This document shows positions 1-12,265 of a stretch of DNA of 64,000 bases, one piece after another. Position numbers and translations under genes: made by a program. Every line of letters begins with the position of its first letter. The stretch's first letter is position 1. The stretch is from Linanthus parryae (lineage: Eukaryota > Streptophyta > Magnoliopsida > Ericales > Polemoniaceae), in the NCBI GenBank assembly GCA_023055425.1, contig JALGPY010000002.1, positions 116,758,088 through 116,822,087 on the forward strand, given 5' to 3'. Below the pieces are notes generated by a model that saw only the letters and a program-made list of their open reading frames with translations, was not told where the DNA came from and ran no database searches.

Positions 1-1162
1 AGAGCCAAGAGGGGATCGGCCCCTCTTCTTGGCGCGACGGGAAGGGCCCACGGGGCTAGGGTTTCGGCCCTAACTCTTGTCTTGCTCTCTCTCTTGTTCT
101 CTCCCACTCTCTTTGTTATGTCTAATAACAATTAACATCAAGTGGGAAGGAAGCTAGAGCCTCCTTTATATACTCCAACAACTCCTTGTTGTTTCCATAA
201 AGGAGTTTCCTAATTCTACATGAACTAGAATTATTCCCTTCCTTGCAAATTAAACCTACTAAGTTTGCAAGGTGTTGCACAATGATCCTTCTATTAATTA
301 ATCCCAAATCTAGCTCTACTCTATTTGACGTGTGACCCCATAGGTTTCTACTTAGTTGGTAGTAACTCTTACTAACATGGAGCGGTGTCTAGCAACACAT
401 CCATGCCACCCAACTAATAGAAATAGTCAGTGATCCCGACAAACCTCTTGTGCCCAATATCTTATATTGCACTTATCCCTTTGTCTCCATATCCGGATTG
501 GACACGAGACATAAATAGTCACACTCGTATATCCAATCCATAGTTCCTCGATCCTGGGAATATGCTTATGCAAGAAGATAACATCAATATCTCCATATTG
601 ATTTATCTGAGTCTGGCCAGACATTCAATAAGCCTCATCCCTCGAGTGGCCGTGGATATTTACCCCCATTATGTGGGAGGGACAAATCCTATATATATCA
701 CTACGATCTCTAAGCTTGCTTCCTATCATGCCCGATAGCTATCTTTATGATTACCCAGTTACGGTGTAACGTTTGATAACATCAAAGCACAATATTCCAC
801 AACTAGAGTATCTAGTGACTTCAAGTCTAAGAATTGCAATATTATTAGCACTACGAGAAGAGATTGTGACTTCAACATAATCTAATGTATCCTTCTCGTC
901 GTGGGTCATCCAGTATGCCATTACTCCTAATGCATACCCATGTGTTGGATCGTGATATCTCCATATCAATCCAACCCCATACTAGTCTATAGATGATTGT
1001 CCCATTAATCATTATAATTGACTAGGGATATTTAAGAATATAACACCTTATATTCTAAGGACTTCATTCTTGTTAGCATATCTCCATATCGATAACATAA
1101 TGAATCGTAAATCTATATATTTGTCACAATTAATTGATTGCCTCTAGGGCACAATTCCAACA
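1..1162 (-). mobile_element. 3' LTR of copia element A (cut by window start)
   Basis: This is the terminal repeat of a minus-strand Ty1/copia retrotransposon. Positions 1-1162 match 6756-7931 almost base for base: about a dozen substitutions and one 14-base indel by eye. The inner edge is TTCCAACA at 1155-1162, followed at once by the complement of a purine-rich polypurine tract. On the minus strand the LTR therefore starts TGTTGGAATTGTG. About 260 bases of the distal end lie outside the window. Short ORFs in it are chance frames. The low LTR divergence points to a recent insertion. Confidence 0.93.
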
Positions 1163-4100
1163 GTCTCCCACTTGCACTAGAGTCAATCTCCTGCATCATA
1201 TGCCTATTGATCTAGCGAAGCCCTCCATGCCTTCACTGCATAGGGGTGTGGTAGGCGAGACATGTGCTGGTACTTTGCAAATATTCACATCTTCCTTTAT
1301 CAACAATTTGATTGAGATTTGATATTCTGAGTAACTGCATCTCATGCTATAATTTACTTAGTCCTCAATGTTAGAATTAATGACTGAATCTTGCCTGGAA
1401 CATTTCCAGCTCACAGTCACTCCCACTAGCGCAAAACATAAAACTCGACTATAATCTGAAATCTTCTTTATCAGATGGAAGCTCTCATCACTGTATACCC
1501 TTACAGTAAACTTTTCCTATCCTCAATTAATTCATCCTTTATTCCTTCTCAAGTACTTAAGGATAATATTGATAATTATCAAGTGACACCTCACTTGGAT
1601 TTGATTGGTATCTTTGTGTCATACCATATGACACATCTGGCCCAATACATAACATGGCGTATCTCATGAATCGTATTCATACGGTCCCTTTTCAATCTAA
1701 TTAAAAAGACAATTAGTCTTCCAAAGACAAATTCCATGTGACATGGGTAAAAATCCATATTCCTACATGTTGAACCATTTCAACTCCTCGTCAATATATG
1801 TACCATGACTCGGGCTGAACAATTACTTTAATCTATCTCCATAGATTTTATAGATTGTCTCGCCTAAGTCAATTATTGGAAATCAATTTCTCTAGCCAAT
1901 CTTTAATAGATTGCAGAGTAGAGACATTATTCCCAATGATTAGTATGTCTCTACATACAAGACCATAAATTTAACTATGCTCCCACTAACCTTCTTGTAA
2001 ACACAAGTATCATCTTCAATTTTTGATGGAACCAAACTCCTTTGATTGCATCATAAATTCTAAGAATCCAATCTCCAAGAAGCTTGACTCAATCTATAAA
2101 CAGATTGCTACAAGCAAGATGCGAATGGATTTAAGCATCACAACTGGGGAAAAATTTCGTCATAGTCTATACTATGAATTCTCATGAAACCCTTTCAAAC
2201 CAGTTGTCCCTTAAAAGTAATCATATTACCATCCATGTTGGTTTCCTCATAACCTACTTGCACCCTATGGGTCCTACCCATTCAGGTGGTTCCACCAAAG
2301 TCCATACTTTGTTGGTATACATGGATTCCATATCGTATCCTATGGCTCCAAGCCATTTCTGAGAGTATGGCCCACACGTGGCCTTCTCATAGGTTGTAGG
2401 CTCATCTCGATGAGCAATATATCACGGGTTATGAGAAATTCTTATTTCTCTAGTCCCTTGACATATCCTACCTAATCTACAAGGTTCTTGTGTTTTTCTG
2501 AGTAGGTTGCTCCACAACACCTTGTGATCCTGCTCATGTTCCATCAAACGGATCAATGTTCTGTTGTGGTTCTTGAACTCCTTCAAGTTCTACAGTGCTC
2601 CCACTGTTCCTTTTAGAGACAATCTCTATCTAGAAACACAGCGATTCGAGCAACAAACAATTTGTTCTCGATTGGAGTGTAGAGATAATATCCTTTGTTT
2701 CCTCAGGATATCCCACAAAACATTTATCCGATTTGAGTCCAAGTTTATCTGTAAATGCCTTTACATAAAATACATAACCCAAATCATTATGAACGACCTA
2801 CTAGGACACTTCCTAGTTCATATCTCATATGCTGGTTCTCATAATTTATTTGGATGGAACAAGGTTAAGGGCGAATTTTGCTGTAATTTAGAACATAGCC
2901 CCTAAAAGTAAACTGGAAGTTATGTTTGACTCATCATGGACCGAACCGTGTCCAACAAGGTCCGAACTCTCCTTTTAGACATGCCAAACCCATGTGGCGT
3001 GCTAACTAGGTGGAGCGAGTTTGGATCATATCCAACACTCCCATAGATGCTTGTCAAACTCTTGGCTCAAGTATTCTCCTCTACGATCCAATCGTAGAGC
3101 CTTAATACTTTTCCAGGCTATCTCTCTACTTCATTCTTGAATTCCTTGAACTCTTCAAAGGATTCTGATTTGTTTCTTCATAAGATATACAAATCCATAT
3201 TTCTCTGATCACATCAGTAAATATGATGAAGTATTGAAAATCATCTTCAGTATTTGCGCTTAGTGGCCTACATACATCAATATGTATGATTCCCAAAATA
3301 TCATATATTTGCCTAATAAATAAGTCTTACATATCTCATATGATTCAATAATCAAATGAGTTCTATAATTCCATCTATATGGAGTTCTAGATACGTATCT
3401 CTTATTCATGTGGCCTAACGATAATGCTAAAGATAAGTGAAGTTCATATCATTATATGCAAACCTCTTGGTATTAATGTTATAGATGAAATTATCATGAT
3501 CAAGGATATACAATCCATTTAGACAAAATTGCATTACAACAATGCATATCAGAATAAATGGAACAACATTTGTCCTTTAATTATGATAGAGAGCTTTCTT
3601 GTCCAAACAAGAAACTGTGATAATGGTCCTGCTCATAGGAGGGTCATAATCACTCTTTGTCTAATTCATGAACAATTTTATAAAGGTAGAAATAATTTCC
3701 TACGGCTAATTCAGCAACCCTTTGCTTAATTGCCACACGTGTAGGATTATTTTTCCTTATTCAATTTTCTACTTCTCATGAGATCCACCACATTTCTATA
3801 TAAGTGTGAGATCCTCATCTATCATATACTTATGATGATGAGAGAGACATATTGACTTCTATAACAATATTACCTAGTGTGGAATTCATAATTCCTTTAT
3901 TATTTCCTTCCAGGTATTTTAGGCAGTTTCTCTTCCTCCATGCCACCTTTGGGATCTTTAAGGCAACTTGGTTTTAGCAACAAGCTTGCTTTATACCCAT
4001 GAGTTCCACGCAAAACCCTTTTGCGTTTAAGCATGCTGTTAACCATTAACATGTTTTTCCTTTATCCCTTTATGAGTGCTTTATATAGCGATTCTCAATC

Positions 4101-5919
4101 ATATTGAGTAAATCACTTTTGAACAAACACTATAATTGCATCCAATGCAATTCTTGGTCCATTTGGGAGAATAACTATATATTCTTTATCTATCTTATAG
4201 ATAACTCCCAGTATCTAAGCTTTCAATCCAATTGAGATAGTTTAGTTTGCACTTCACCTCTTGCTTCAGCAGTCACACATTACTAACTTGTGTCGTCGCG
4301 TCATATCTCGATGAACTAAGTCGCCTTGCTTTGGCAAGCCCGAACTTATTCCATCTTGACCATGTCGAATGCTAAGCAAGAGAGTACAAAGTGGAGCAAC
4401 ACCTCAAGCCTTTTATGACAAGCTCGTATGATCATATCGCATGCCTCCATATTTCTCATCTTGCTTCCAAAGCTCAGAGTCCATGGGAGCTTGACATGAG
4501 ACAAGTTACATCCAAAGAACCATTCTTTGATGTTCCTTCCATAAGGCTTTAGTGTGTTTTGGTAGTTGGTGGGAAGAGAAATTTATGCTCTACAATGTAC
4601 AACATATTTCCTTTACTTGAGAACAATTCTCAAATTTTTACCAATCTAGAAAATTGATTCCAGACATCTTGTCCATCTCATGGACATAAAGTCGCATTTG
4701 TTTGTTTAATGCGATGGGTATTCAACACTTATAGGATTACGCAAAGCATTGTGACGTATAACTATATTCAACAAGGATTTAAATTATTAAATATAGCTCC
4801 CACTATTTTTCTCGGATTAATAGCCCTCACCATTAATGCGGAAAATATTTTATATATTTTCTAGTGGGTCCAAGATCCCTTTTTCACTTCTTCTTGAGCT
4901 TGCTTTGGCAAGTCACCCAAGAATTGGTTATTTAGGTAGGAACCATTCCAATTGCATCCCATGCAACTCTTGGTCCAATTAAGTGAATAACTCTTTATTC
5001 TTTATCCTTTGGATAACACCTAATTGTCATGCCTCTAAGCTCATCAATCCAATTGACTCTTGCCTAGTTGCGTCCAACCTCTTGTTTTCAACATACACGC
5101 ATTACTAACTTGCGTCGTCCGCAACACACCATGGAAAATTAAAATCGCCTTGCTTTGGCAAGCCCGAATTTTTAATAGGCCATGATCATGAAGGGTGTTT
5201 TGGCAAGAGAAGGCAAAACGCAATATTTATTTGAGGGATTTCTTTTAAGTTGTTTGGTTGATCTTATCAACATGGTCTACTTATTTGGATTGGGCCATCC
5301 ACAATAAAAGACCAACCTTGTTTATTATTATCTCGTTATCGTTTTGCTAGTAGTGTCATACACACAAAAATAAATAACAAGACATAAATAATAAACATCC
5401 ACAAAAGAAAATAACGTGGCATGGATATGGCCCCTAGACTAAGATATTACCAAGCCAATGATAATTTCTATATGCCCTAAAGTGACAAGCTCATCTCCAT
5501 GTGCTCCACCATAGCTGCGCGCCTAGGGATGTCTTTTGGCTCCTTTGGTTCTCCGGTCTTCTTCTCCATGTTCTTGGCTATCAACTAAATATTTCTAATT
5601 CTAGCCTAACATCTAGAATAAATAAATAACAAAAAGCCTCACATGTCGAGGAGAAAAGAGACGACTCGCAGGCCGTAAAACCTAATTAATTATTACATTA
5701 ATTGATCAGCTCGCAGGCCGTAAACCAAACCACAAAGCAATAAACATCCACAATCCTAGGCAATATCCATCCACCATGCAACAAAGCACATAATACAGTT
5801 AAAACCAATTTTTAACGCGCTTGTTCAATTTTAGTTTTTTTGGACATACTAGGGTTAAAACGGTCCAAGATATTTACCAAGAGAATGGCCAAAATCAACC
5901 AAGGAACCGCCACACTTGG

Positions 5920-6030
5920 CCCGGGCCGGCCGGCCCCTAGCCCACACGGCTAGGCCGTGTGCTAGGGTGTGTCGGCCCCCTTTTGTGCCGTGTGTTACTT
6001 GGGCGGCAAGGAGAGAGAGGGGCGGTCCCT
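5920..6030 (-). other. GC-rich palindromic leader of copia A
   Basis: Between the primer-binding site and the coding remnant lies a block of GGCC/CCGG-rich sequence such as GGGCCGGCCGGCCCC. It can fold into strong hairpins and stands out against the AT-rich surroundings. Copia E has an equivalent block at 55738-55880. Its place in the RNA leader is where LTR elements carry packaging or dimerisation signals. That role is inferred from position only. Confidence 0.5.
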
Positions 6031-6049
6031 ACATGGGCCACACCTCCTC

Positions 6050-6125
6050 ATGGAATTGTTTCCATAAACAATTCATGGAATTATTTCCATAAACAATATA
6101 TGGAATTGTTTCCTTAAACAATTCC
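6050..6125. repeat. Three tandem copies of a ~25-bp unit in the copia A leader
   Basis: The unit TGGAATTGTTTCCATAAACA plus a few bases recurs at about 6051, 6076 and 6101 with a few changes. More diverged TTGTTTCC pieces continue to about 6210. The repeat lies in the untranslated leader of element A. Copia E keeps only a shorter version near 55900, so the array probably expanded in this copy or its sublineage. Confidence 0.75.
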
Positions 6126-6478
6126 TTCCTTGTTGGGTTGTTTCCAAAACACCCTTAAGGTATTGTTTCCAAAATAATTCTTTCCTTGGTTCCCAAGTTT
6201 AGTTGTTTCCATAAACAACTTCTTACTTGTTGCCCAAGTTTAATTATTTCCATACTTGGAAAACCCCTTTTCCAAGCATGTGCCCAAACCCTAGATCTAG
6301 ATCCAAAATCCACACATCTCATGTGATCAAACTCACTAATTTACACATCCAATGCTAAATTAGATATTGTTTATTGCATCTACTATGCCAATTATTTTCA
6401 GTTTTCGCGTAATAACAATAATACGGTGTATAAACTGAAATCGTAACACATAAAATCATGTCATGCTCTACGACCTGT

Positions 6479-6491
6479 GGCTCTGATACCA
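6479..6491 (-). promoter_or_regulatory. Primer-binding site of copia A
   Basis: Read on the minus strand this is TGGTATCAGAGCC. It is complementary to the 3' end of plant initiator methionyl-tRNA, the usual primer for minus-strand DNA synthesis in plant copia elements. It lies one base inside the LTR edge, which fixes the 5' end of the element on the minus strand. Confidence 0.9.
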
Positions 6492-6492
6492 C

Positions 6493-7931
6493 TGTTGGGT
6501 TTTGAAGTAGGTAACGCAGCGGAATAACAAAATTTAATTCTACTTCAATGCCCACCACGGATCGTCAGGAAGAGACATCATAACATGATAAGAGACATAG
6601 TATTGTGTACCTTTGAATTTTTGAGATCACACGAAGAATGATGTCCTCGTCTCTACGATCCACGTCTAGAGGTGAGATCTAGATTCTTCCTTCAAACAAG
6701 TGCTAGCTTGAACTCGGAGGAAGAGGGAAGAAGATCAAAGAAACAAAGGCACAAAGAGCCAAGAGGGGATCGGCCCCTCTTCTTGGCGCCGACGGGAAGG
6801 GCGGACGGGGCTAGGGTTTCGGCCCTAACTCTTGTCTTGCTCTCTCTCTTGTTCTCTCCCACTCTCTTTGTTATGTCTAATAACAATTAACATCAAGTGG
6901 GAAGGACGCTAGAGCCTCCTTTATATACTCCAACAACTCCTTGTTGTTTCCATAAAGGAGTTTCCTAATTCTACATGAACTAGAATTATTCCCTTCCTTG
7001 CAAATTAGTCCTACTAAGTTTGCAAGGTGTTGCACAATGATCCTTATATTAATTAATGAATATTAATTAATCCCAAATCTAGCTCTACTCTATTTGACGT
7101 GTGACCCCATAGGTTTCTACTTAGTTGGTAGTAACTCTTACTAACATGGAGCGGTGTCTAGCAACACATCCATGCCACCCAACTAATAGAAATAGTCAGT
7201 GATCCCGACAAACCTCTTGTGCCCAATATCTTATATTGCACTTATGCCTTTGTCTCCATATCCGGATTGGACACGAGACATAAATAGTCACACTCGTATA
7301 TCCAATCCATAGTTCCTCGATCCTGGGAATATGCTTATGCAAGAAGATAACATCAATATCTCCATATTGATTTATCTGAGTCTGGCCAGACATTCAATAA
7401 GCCTCATCCCTCGAGTGGCCGTGGATATTTACCCCCATTATGTGGGAGGGACAAATCCTATATATATCACTACGATCTCTAAGCTTGCTTCCTATCATGC
7501 CCGATAGCTATCTTTATGATTACCCAGTTACGGTGTAACGTTTGATAACATCAAAGCACAATATTCCACAACTAGAGTATCTAGTGACTTCAAGTCTAAG
7601 AATTGCAATATTATTAGCACTACGAGAAGAGATTGTGACTTCAACAGAATCTAATGTATCCTTCTCGTCGTGGGTCATCCAGTATGCCATTACTCCTAAT
7701 GCATACCCATGTGTTGGATCGTGATATCTCCATATCAATCCAACCCCATACTAGTCTATAGATGATTGTCCCATTAATCATTATAATTGACTAGGGATAT
7801 TTAAGAATATAACACCTTATATTCTAAGGACTTCATTCATGTTAGCATATCTCCATATCGATAACATAATGAATCGTAAATCTATATATTTGTCACAATT
7901 AATTGATTGCCTCTAGGGCACAATTCCAACA
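6493..7931 (-). mobile_element. 5' LTR of copia element A
   Basis: This complete LTR is 1439 bp. On the minus strand it begins TGTTGGAATTGTG at 7931 and ends CCCAACA at 6493, with the TG...CA ends of LTR elements. It is almost identical to 1-1162. Its outer edge at 7931/7932 interrupts a copia reverse transcriptase frame on the plus strand, which shows a nested insertion. The other junction and its target-site duplicate lie outside the window. Confidence 0.93.
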
Positions 7932-9259
7932 ACTATGATGAAAAATTTTTGCCATTCGTAATGATCAAATCCATTCGTATCTTACTTGCTATTGCATCTT
8001 ATCACGATTATGAGATTTGTCATATCGATGTCAAAAAAGTGTTTATGTATGGAAACCTCCTTGAGGATGTGTATATGACACAGGCAGAGGATTTTGAAGA
8101 TCCAGATCATGCCCGTAAAGTGTGTAAGTTGCATCGATCCATTTATGGATTGAAGCAAGCTTCGAGGAGTTGGAATATGCGTTTTGATGATGCAGTCAAA
8201 GAGTTTGGCTTCATAAAGAACGAAGATGAACCTTGTGTTTACCAGAAGGTTAGTGGGAGCTATGTTGTGTTTATGGTCTTGTATGTGGATGACATACTAC
8301 TCATTGGAAACAATATTCCTACCTTGCAATCTGTTAAAGATTGACTAGGAAAGTGTTTCTCGATGAAAGACTTAAGGGATGCAGCTTATATACTAGGCAT
8401 CAAGATCTATAGGTATAGATCAAGGAAGCTGCTTGGCCTAAGTCAAAGTACATATATAGACAAGGTGTTGAAATGGTTTGACATGCATGAATCAAAGAAA
8501 GAATTCGTACCCATGTCGCATGGAGTCACCCATTCGAAGGCTGACTGTCCTTCCAATGAGACTGAGAAGAACCGTATGAGTATGATCTCATATGCGTCGG
8601 CCATAGGATCTATCATGTACTTCATGTTGTGTACTAAACCAGATGTATACTAGTCCAATCTGGGTGAGAGTCACTAGATTACTTTCAAGAATATCCTTAC
8701 GTACTTGAGAAGAAATAAGGATGCATTCTTGATATATGGAAGGGAGGAAGAGCTAAGTGTACAGGGTTACACTGATGCAAGTTTCCGAACCGACAATGAT
8801 GATTTCAGATCGCAGTCGGGGTTTGGGTTTTGCCTGAATGGAGGAGCTGTGAGATGGAAGAGTTCCAAGCAAGAGATAGTTACTGATTCTACAACTAAGG
8901 TCGAGTACATTGCTGCATCTGGAGCAGAAAAAGGAGGTTGTTTGGATTAGGAAGTTCATCATTGAGCTGGGTGTGGTTCCTAATATTGTGGATCCAATTG
9001 AGTTATATTGTGACAACACAGGGGCGATTGCACAATCCAAGGAACTCAGGTCACACCAGAAATCCAAGCATGTACTTAGGAAATTACATTTTATTCAAGA
9101 GATCATCGGTAGAGGAGATGTGAAGATATGCAAGATTCCTACAGATGAGAATCTGTCAGATACGCTTACGAAGCCGCTTGTTGAGCGCAAGCATGAACGG
9201 CATACTAGATATAATGGCATGCGGGATGCACCAGATTAGCTCTAATGCAAGTGGGAGAC
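7932..9259 (+). pseudogene. Copia element B: reverse transcriptase and RNase H remnant
   Basis: This is the 3' half of a plus-strand copia polyprotein, interrupted at its left edge by element A. Recognisable pieces are SIRILLAIASYHDYE, the SIYGLKQASRSW motif, the catalytic YVDDILLIGN motif at about 8281-8310, and the RNase H segments GYTDASF and HQKSKHVLRKLHF near 9050. In-frame stops (for example at 8342-8344 and 8651-8653), a small deletion near 8655 and a frameshift near 8940 make it non-functional. The polypurine tract AAGTGGGAGACTG ends at 9259/9260. The 5' half must lie left of the window, beyond element A. Confidence 0.9.
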
Positions 9260-10666
9260 TGTTGGGATAGATTCCCTAGAGACAATCTTATTTAGTATGA
9301 ACATTACTCTTGGCTAGAATATTCATTGTATTATTTATGGAGATATTTAATATAATGAAGTCCTTAGATTAAAAATCTGTTTGTTTATCTTAAATATCCC
9401 TAGTCAATTATATTGATTAACAGGACTATCAACTATCTACTAGTATGGGGTTGGATTGATATGGAGATATCACAATCCAATATATTGGTATGCATTAGGG
9501 GTAATGTCATACTGGATTGAACCACTTACGAGAAGGCTACATACAAGTTATGTAAAGTCACAAGCACTTCTCGTAGTGACAAGGGTATTGTCATCCTTAG
9601 CCTCGAAGTCACTAGATCCTCTAGTTGTGGAGCATTGTGTTTTGATAGCGTCAAACGCTACACCGTAACTGGGTAGCAATAAAGGCGCGTATCGGACACA
9701 ATAGGATGCAAGCTTGGATATGGTAGTGATGTAGATATAATTTTTCCCTCCCACATAACGGGAGCAAATATCCACGGCAACTCGAGGGATGGTGCTTATA
9801 GAATGTCTGGCTAGACTCAAATAAATCAATATAGTATATTGATGTTATCTGCATGGATAAGGCTATTCCCAGGATCAAGAAACTATGAATTGGATATACG
9901 AGTGTGACTTGTATGTCTCGTGTCCGGTCTGGGTATAGAGACAAAGTGATGAGACAATACTTGCACAAGGTTTGTCGGATGACTACTTCTATTTGTTGGG
10001 TGGCATGGATGTCTTGCTAGAGGCCGCTCCATGTTAGTAATTGTTACTACCAACTAAGTAGAAACCTATGGTGTCACACTCTCTATGGCCGGACTTGGGA
10101 ATTAATTCATATGATTAATTAAATAGATGGATCAATAGGCAACTACTTGCAAACTTAGTAGGACTAATTTGCAAGTAATTCGTGTATGGACATGATTGGG
10201 AGAATGAGTAATATGTAGTTAAAAAAGAGTTGTTGGAATATATAAAGGACACTCCTTGCTTATTTTCTCAACTAATGCTCATAACATACTTTGAGTATGA
10301 GAGAACAAAGCAAGGAGAGAGAGCAAGACAAGGGCCGAACCGACCCTGTCTGCCCCCCTCTCATTGTCGTCGGCCTCAAGGAGGCAAACGGCCCCTTTGG
10401 TGTTTCGCTGAGTGATCTTCTTCTTCTTCTTCCTTCATCCCTAGCAAGCACAAAGGTGTGAAGGATCCGGATTCAATCCTAGGAGTGGACTAGCCATGGA
10501 GACGTGAATACTATTTCATGAGTGAAGTCATCACAGGAGACCAACAAGGTATTATGATACTTAAACCCTCACTATCGGTATGTTGTCAGGACTTGTGATC
10601 CTTGGAGGGTCTTGAACAGATTATTTATTATTTATTCCACTGCGTATCCGTTATCAAAACCCTACA
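9260..10666 (+). mobile_element. 3' LTR of copia element B
   Basis: The LTR begins TGTTGGGATAG at 9260, directly after a polypurine tract, and ends CCCTACA at 10666, about 1.4 kb. It shares diverged blocks, inverted in orientation, with the LTRs of copia A and E, for example CCATACTAGTCTATAGATG and its complement. All three elements therefore belong to one copia clade. Its partner LTR is outside the window. Confidence 0.85.
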
Positions 10667-11452
10667 CTCTACACTTGACGAATTTCCCCGTTGTTAAACA
10701 ACATATCCAAGAAATATATTAAAATTAACGGATAGTATTAGTAAGTTACGAAAAGAGACTTCCCAGTAAGTTGGAAGTTGATCGGGGGTCTAGCCATATT
10801 TCTCTGTCTTTTCATAAATTGCAAAGAATGACTACTAAGAAAAGTCTCTATGTATTACAAGGTTTGGTGTGGAGAACTTGCCACAAGTGTTGTGATTATG
10901 AAAGTATGGAAGGCTCGCCTTTTATAGGCACATGGTGGGTCTCTTTTTTGTTTTGCTTTTTGGAGCAGACCTTATTATATTACAGTTTGCCCCAATGGGC
11001 CATTTCTTTCCACGCGTATGGTGGAGAAATGACGACATTTATGATTGAGATAGACATAAAACGGATGAGAATAAAACTAAAATCTCACAATTATCCGCAA
11101 AAATAAGTGTCACTACATGACAATGAAGATAATATAAAATAAACTTTATATCATTTCAACATCATGTCATTTGCAAAGCAATGTCAGAAGCGTAAGTGTT
11201 GTTTTATGAATATCATAAGGTCTAAAAATTTAATAATGTATGTAAAGAACAAAAAAATTCTTGATCAAACATCAAAGCAATATTGGACGTTAGAATGTCC
11301 CTTTCCCTTTACCATAAGTGGTAAATTTACGCTCATTTAAGACCTCTCTAACAGAAGTTGCTACCGTACATGACAATTGATACTTTATTTACTTGAAAAA
11401 CGAAAATAGCAAAACACAAGAATTAAAAGATAGGCACATAAAGGGTTAGAAA
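10667..11452. repeat. Old dispersed repeat, copy 1 (paralogue at 15985-16700)
   Basis: This segment shares long blocks with 15985-16700 in the same orientation, including ATTACAAGGTTTGGTGTGGA and GAAAGTATGGAAGGCTCGCC. Substitutions and small indels are frequent, so the duplication is old. No coding potential was recognised. Its last part continues past the MITE at 11453-12000 to about 12090. That tail matches 17285-17420 in inverted orientation. Confidence 0.7.
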
Positions 11453-12000
11453 CATAGTTTGAAATACCGTACCGGACGTCGTTTCGTTTTTATTACTAGA
11501 ATGAAACATTTCGGTACCGGTATGTTTCGGTGATTCGTTTCGGACTAATTTTCTTAAATATTATAATAGCCCAAAAGTTCTTATATTTGTAGAATTACCC
11601 AACTTTCATTCATATATATTTTCAAAATAAACATAAAAGATGTATTTTTTTTTACTAAATTTTGATTTTTATTCTTAGTGTTTGCTACAACATAGTATGT
11701 AATGAGTGAACAAAATGAAAAATACTTAAAAAAACTATTTATCTAAAAGATCAACATAAGTTTATGATTTTTTTTACTTTTATAAGAAGGCCCCATACTT
11801 GTTTAAATACAAAACGAAACGCTGACCGAAATCCAGCCGAAATTTGTTATATCGCCGAAACACCCCGAAATAGCTGAAATCGGACGGAACACACCGGTAC
11901 ACACTGAATTTCAGCCCGGTATGTACCGGTACCGGTTATACTTCGTTTTAAGACCGAAACGGTACGAATCGTCCGAAACGGAACGAAATTTCAAACTATG
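11453..12000. mobile_element. hAT-type MITE with 8-bp target-site duplication
   Basis: The element begins CATAGTTTGAAAT and ends ATTTCAAACTATG, an inverted terminal repeat. It is flanked by the direct repeat GTTAGAAA at 11445-11452 and 12001-12008. The interior is rich in CCGAAACGG-like motifs in both orientations near the ends and carries no protein frame. The related sequence at 17285-17420 (inverted) lacks the element and has one copy of the target, an empty site. The 8-bp duplication suggests a hAT-family transposase, but the family is inferred. Confidence 0.85.
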
Positions 12001-12008
12001 GTTAGAAA

Positions 12009-12265
12009 TGCAACATTTTCACAAGCCTAGTCCATGAAATTAGGATCTACACACATCGCAGTCTCATAACTCATATCAGGGATACAATACAAAAAATCCC
12101 TCCTTTAATTATTCTCTTCTTACGGTACTTCTCATTCACCACGTAATGAGCTTCTGCTCGTAGGAGAGCTTTCTTATTATGAAGATATTAAAAATGAATA
12201 TCATCTATGACGTTATCGCCAAGTCATCATATTCACTAAAACCAAAACCTTCTCAAAAGTAATTG
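12009..12265. other. Intergenic DNA
   Basis: The first 80 bases are the displaced tail of the old repeat interrupted by the MITE. The remainder is AT-rich with no gene seen. The last five bases, AATTG at 12261-12265, are the target-site duplicate of the following solo LTR. Confidence 0.6.

Larger units (their letters stand above)
1163..6492 (-). pseudogene. Degenerate gag-pol interior of copia element A
   Basis: This 5.3-kb interior has no open frame of useful length. It still aligns on the minus strand with the better preserved copia E at 48797-56202. RNase H-like sequence lies near 1163-1700, reverse transcriptase near 1700-2350, integrase near 2500-3350, and a gag zinc-finger/protease remnant near 3350-4900. 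Frameshifts, stops and small deletions occur throughout. The polypurine tract abuts the LTR at 1163 and the primer-binding site abuts the other LTR at 6492. The N-terminal part of gag is absent, as in element E. The interior is far more decayed than the LTRs, so it was probably already non-coding when inserted and was moved by enzymes made elsewhere. Confidence 0.85.

Noticed and set aside
7932..9259. Endogenous pararetrovirus as the source of the reverse transcriptase
   Set aside because: Domain order, the SIYGLKQASR motif, polypurine tract and flanking LTR identify Ty1/copia.
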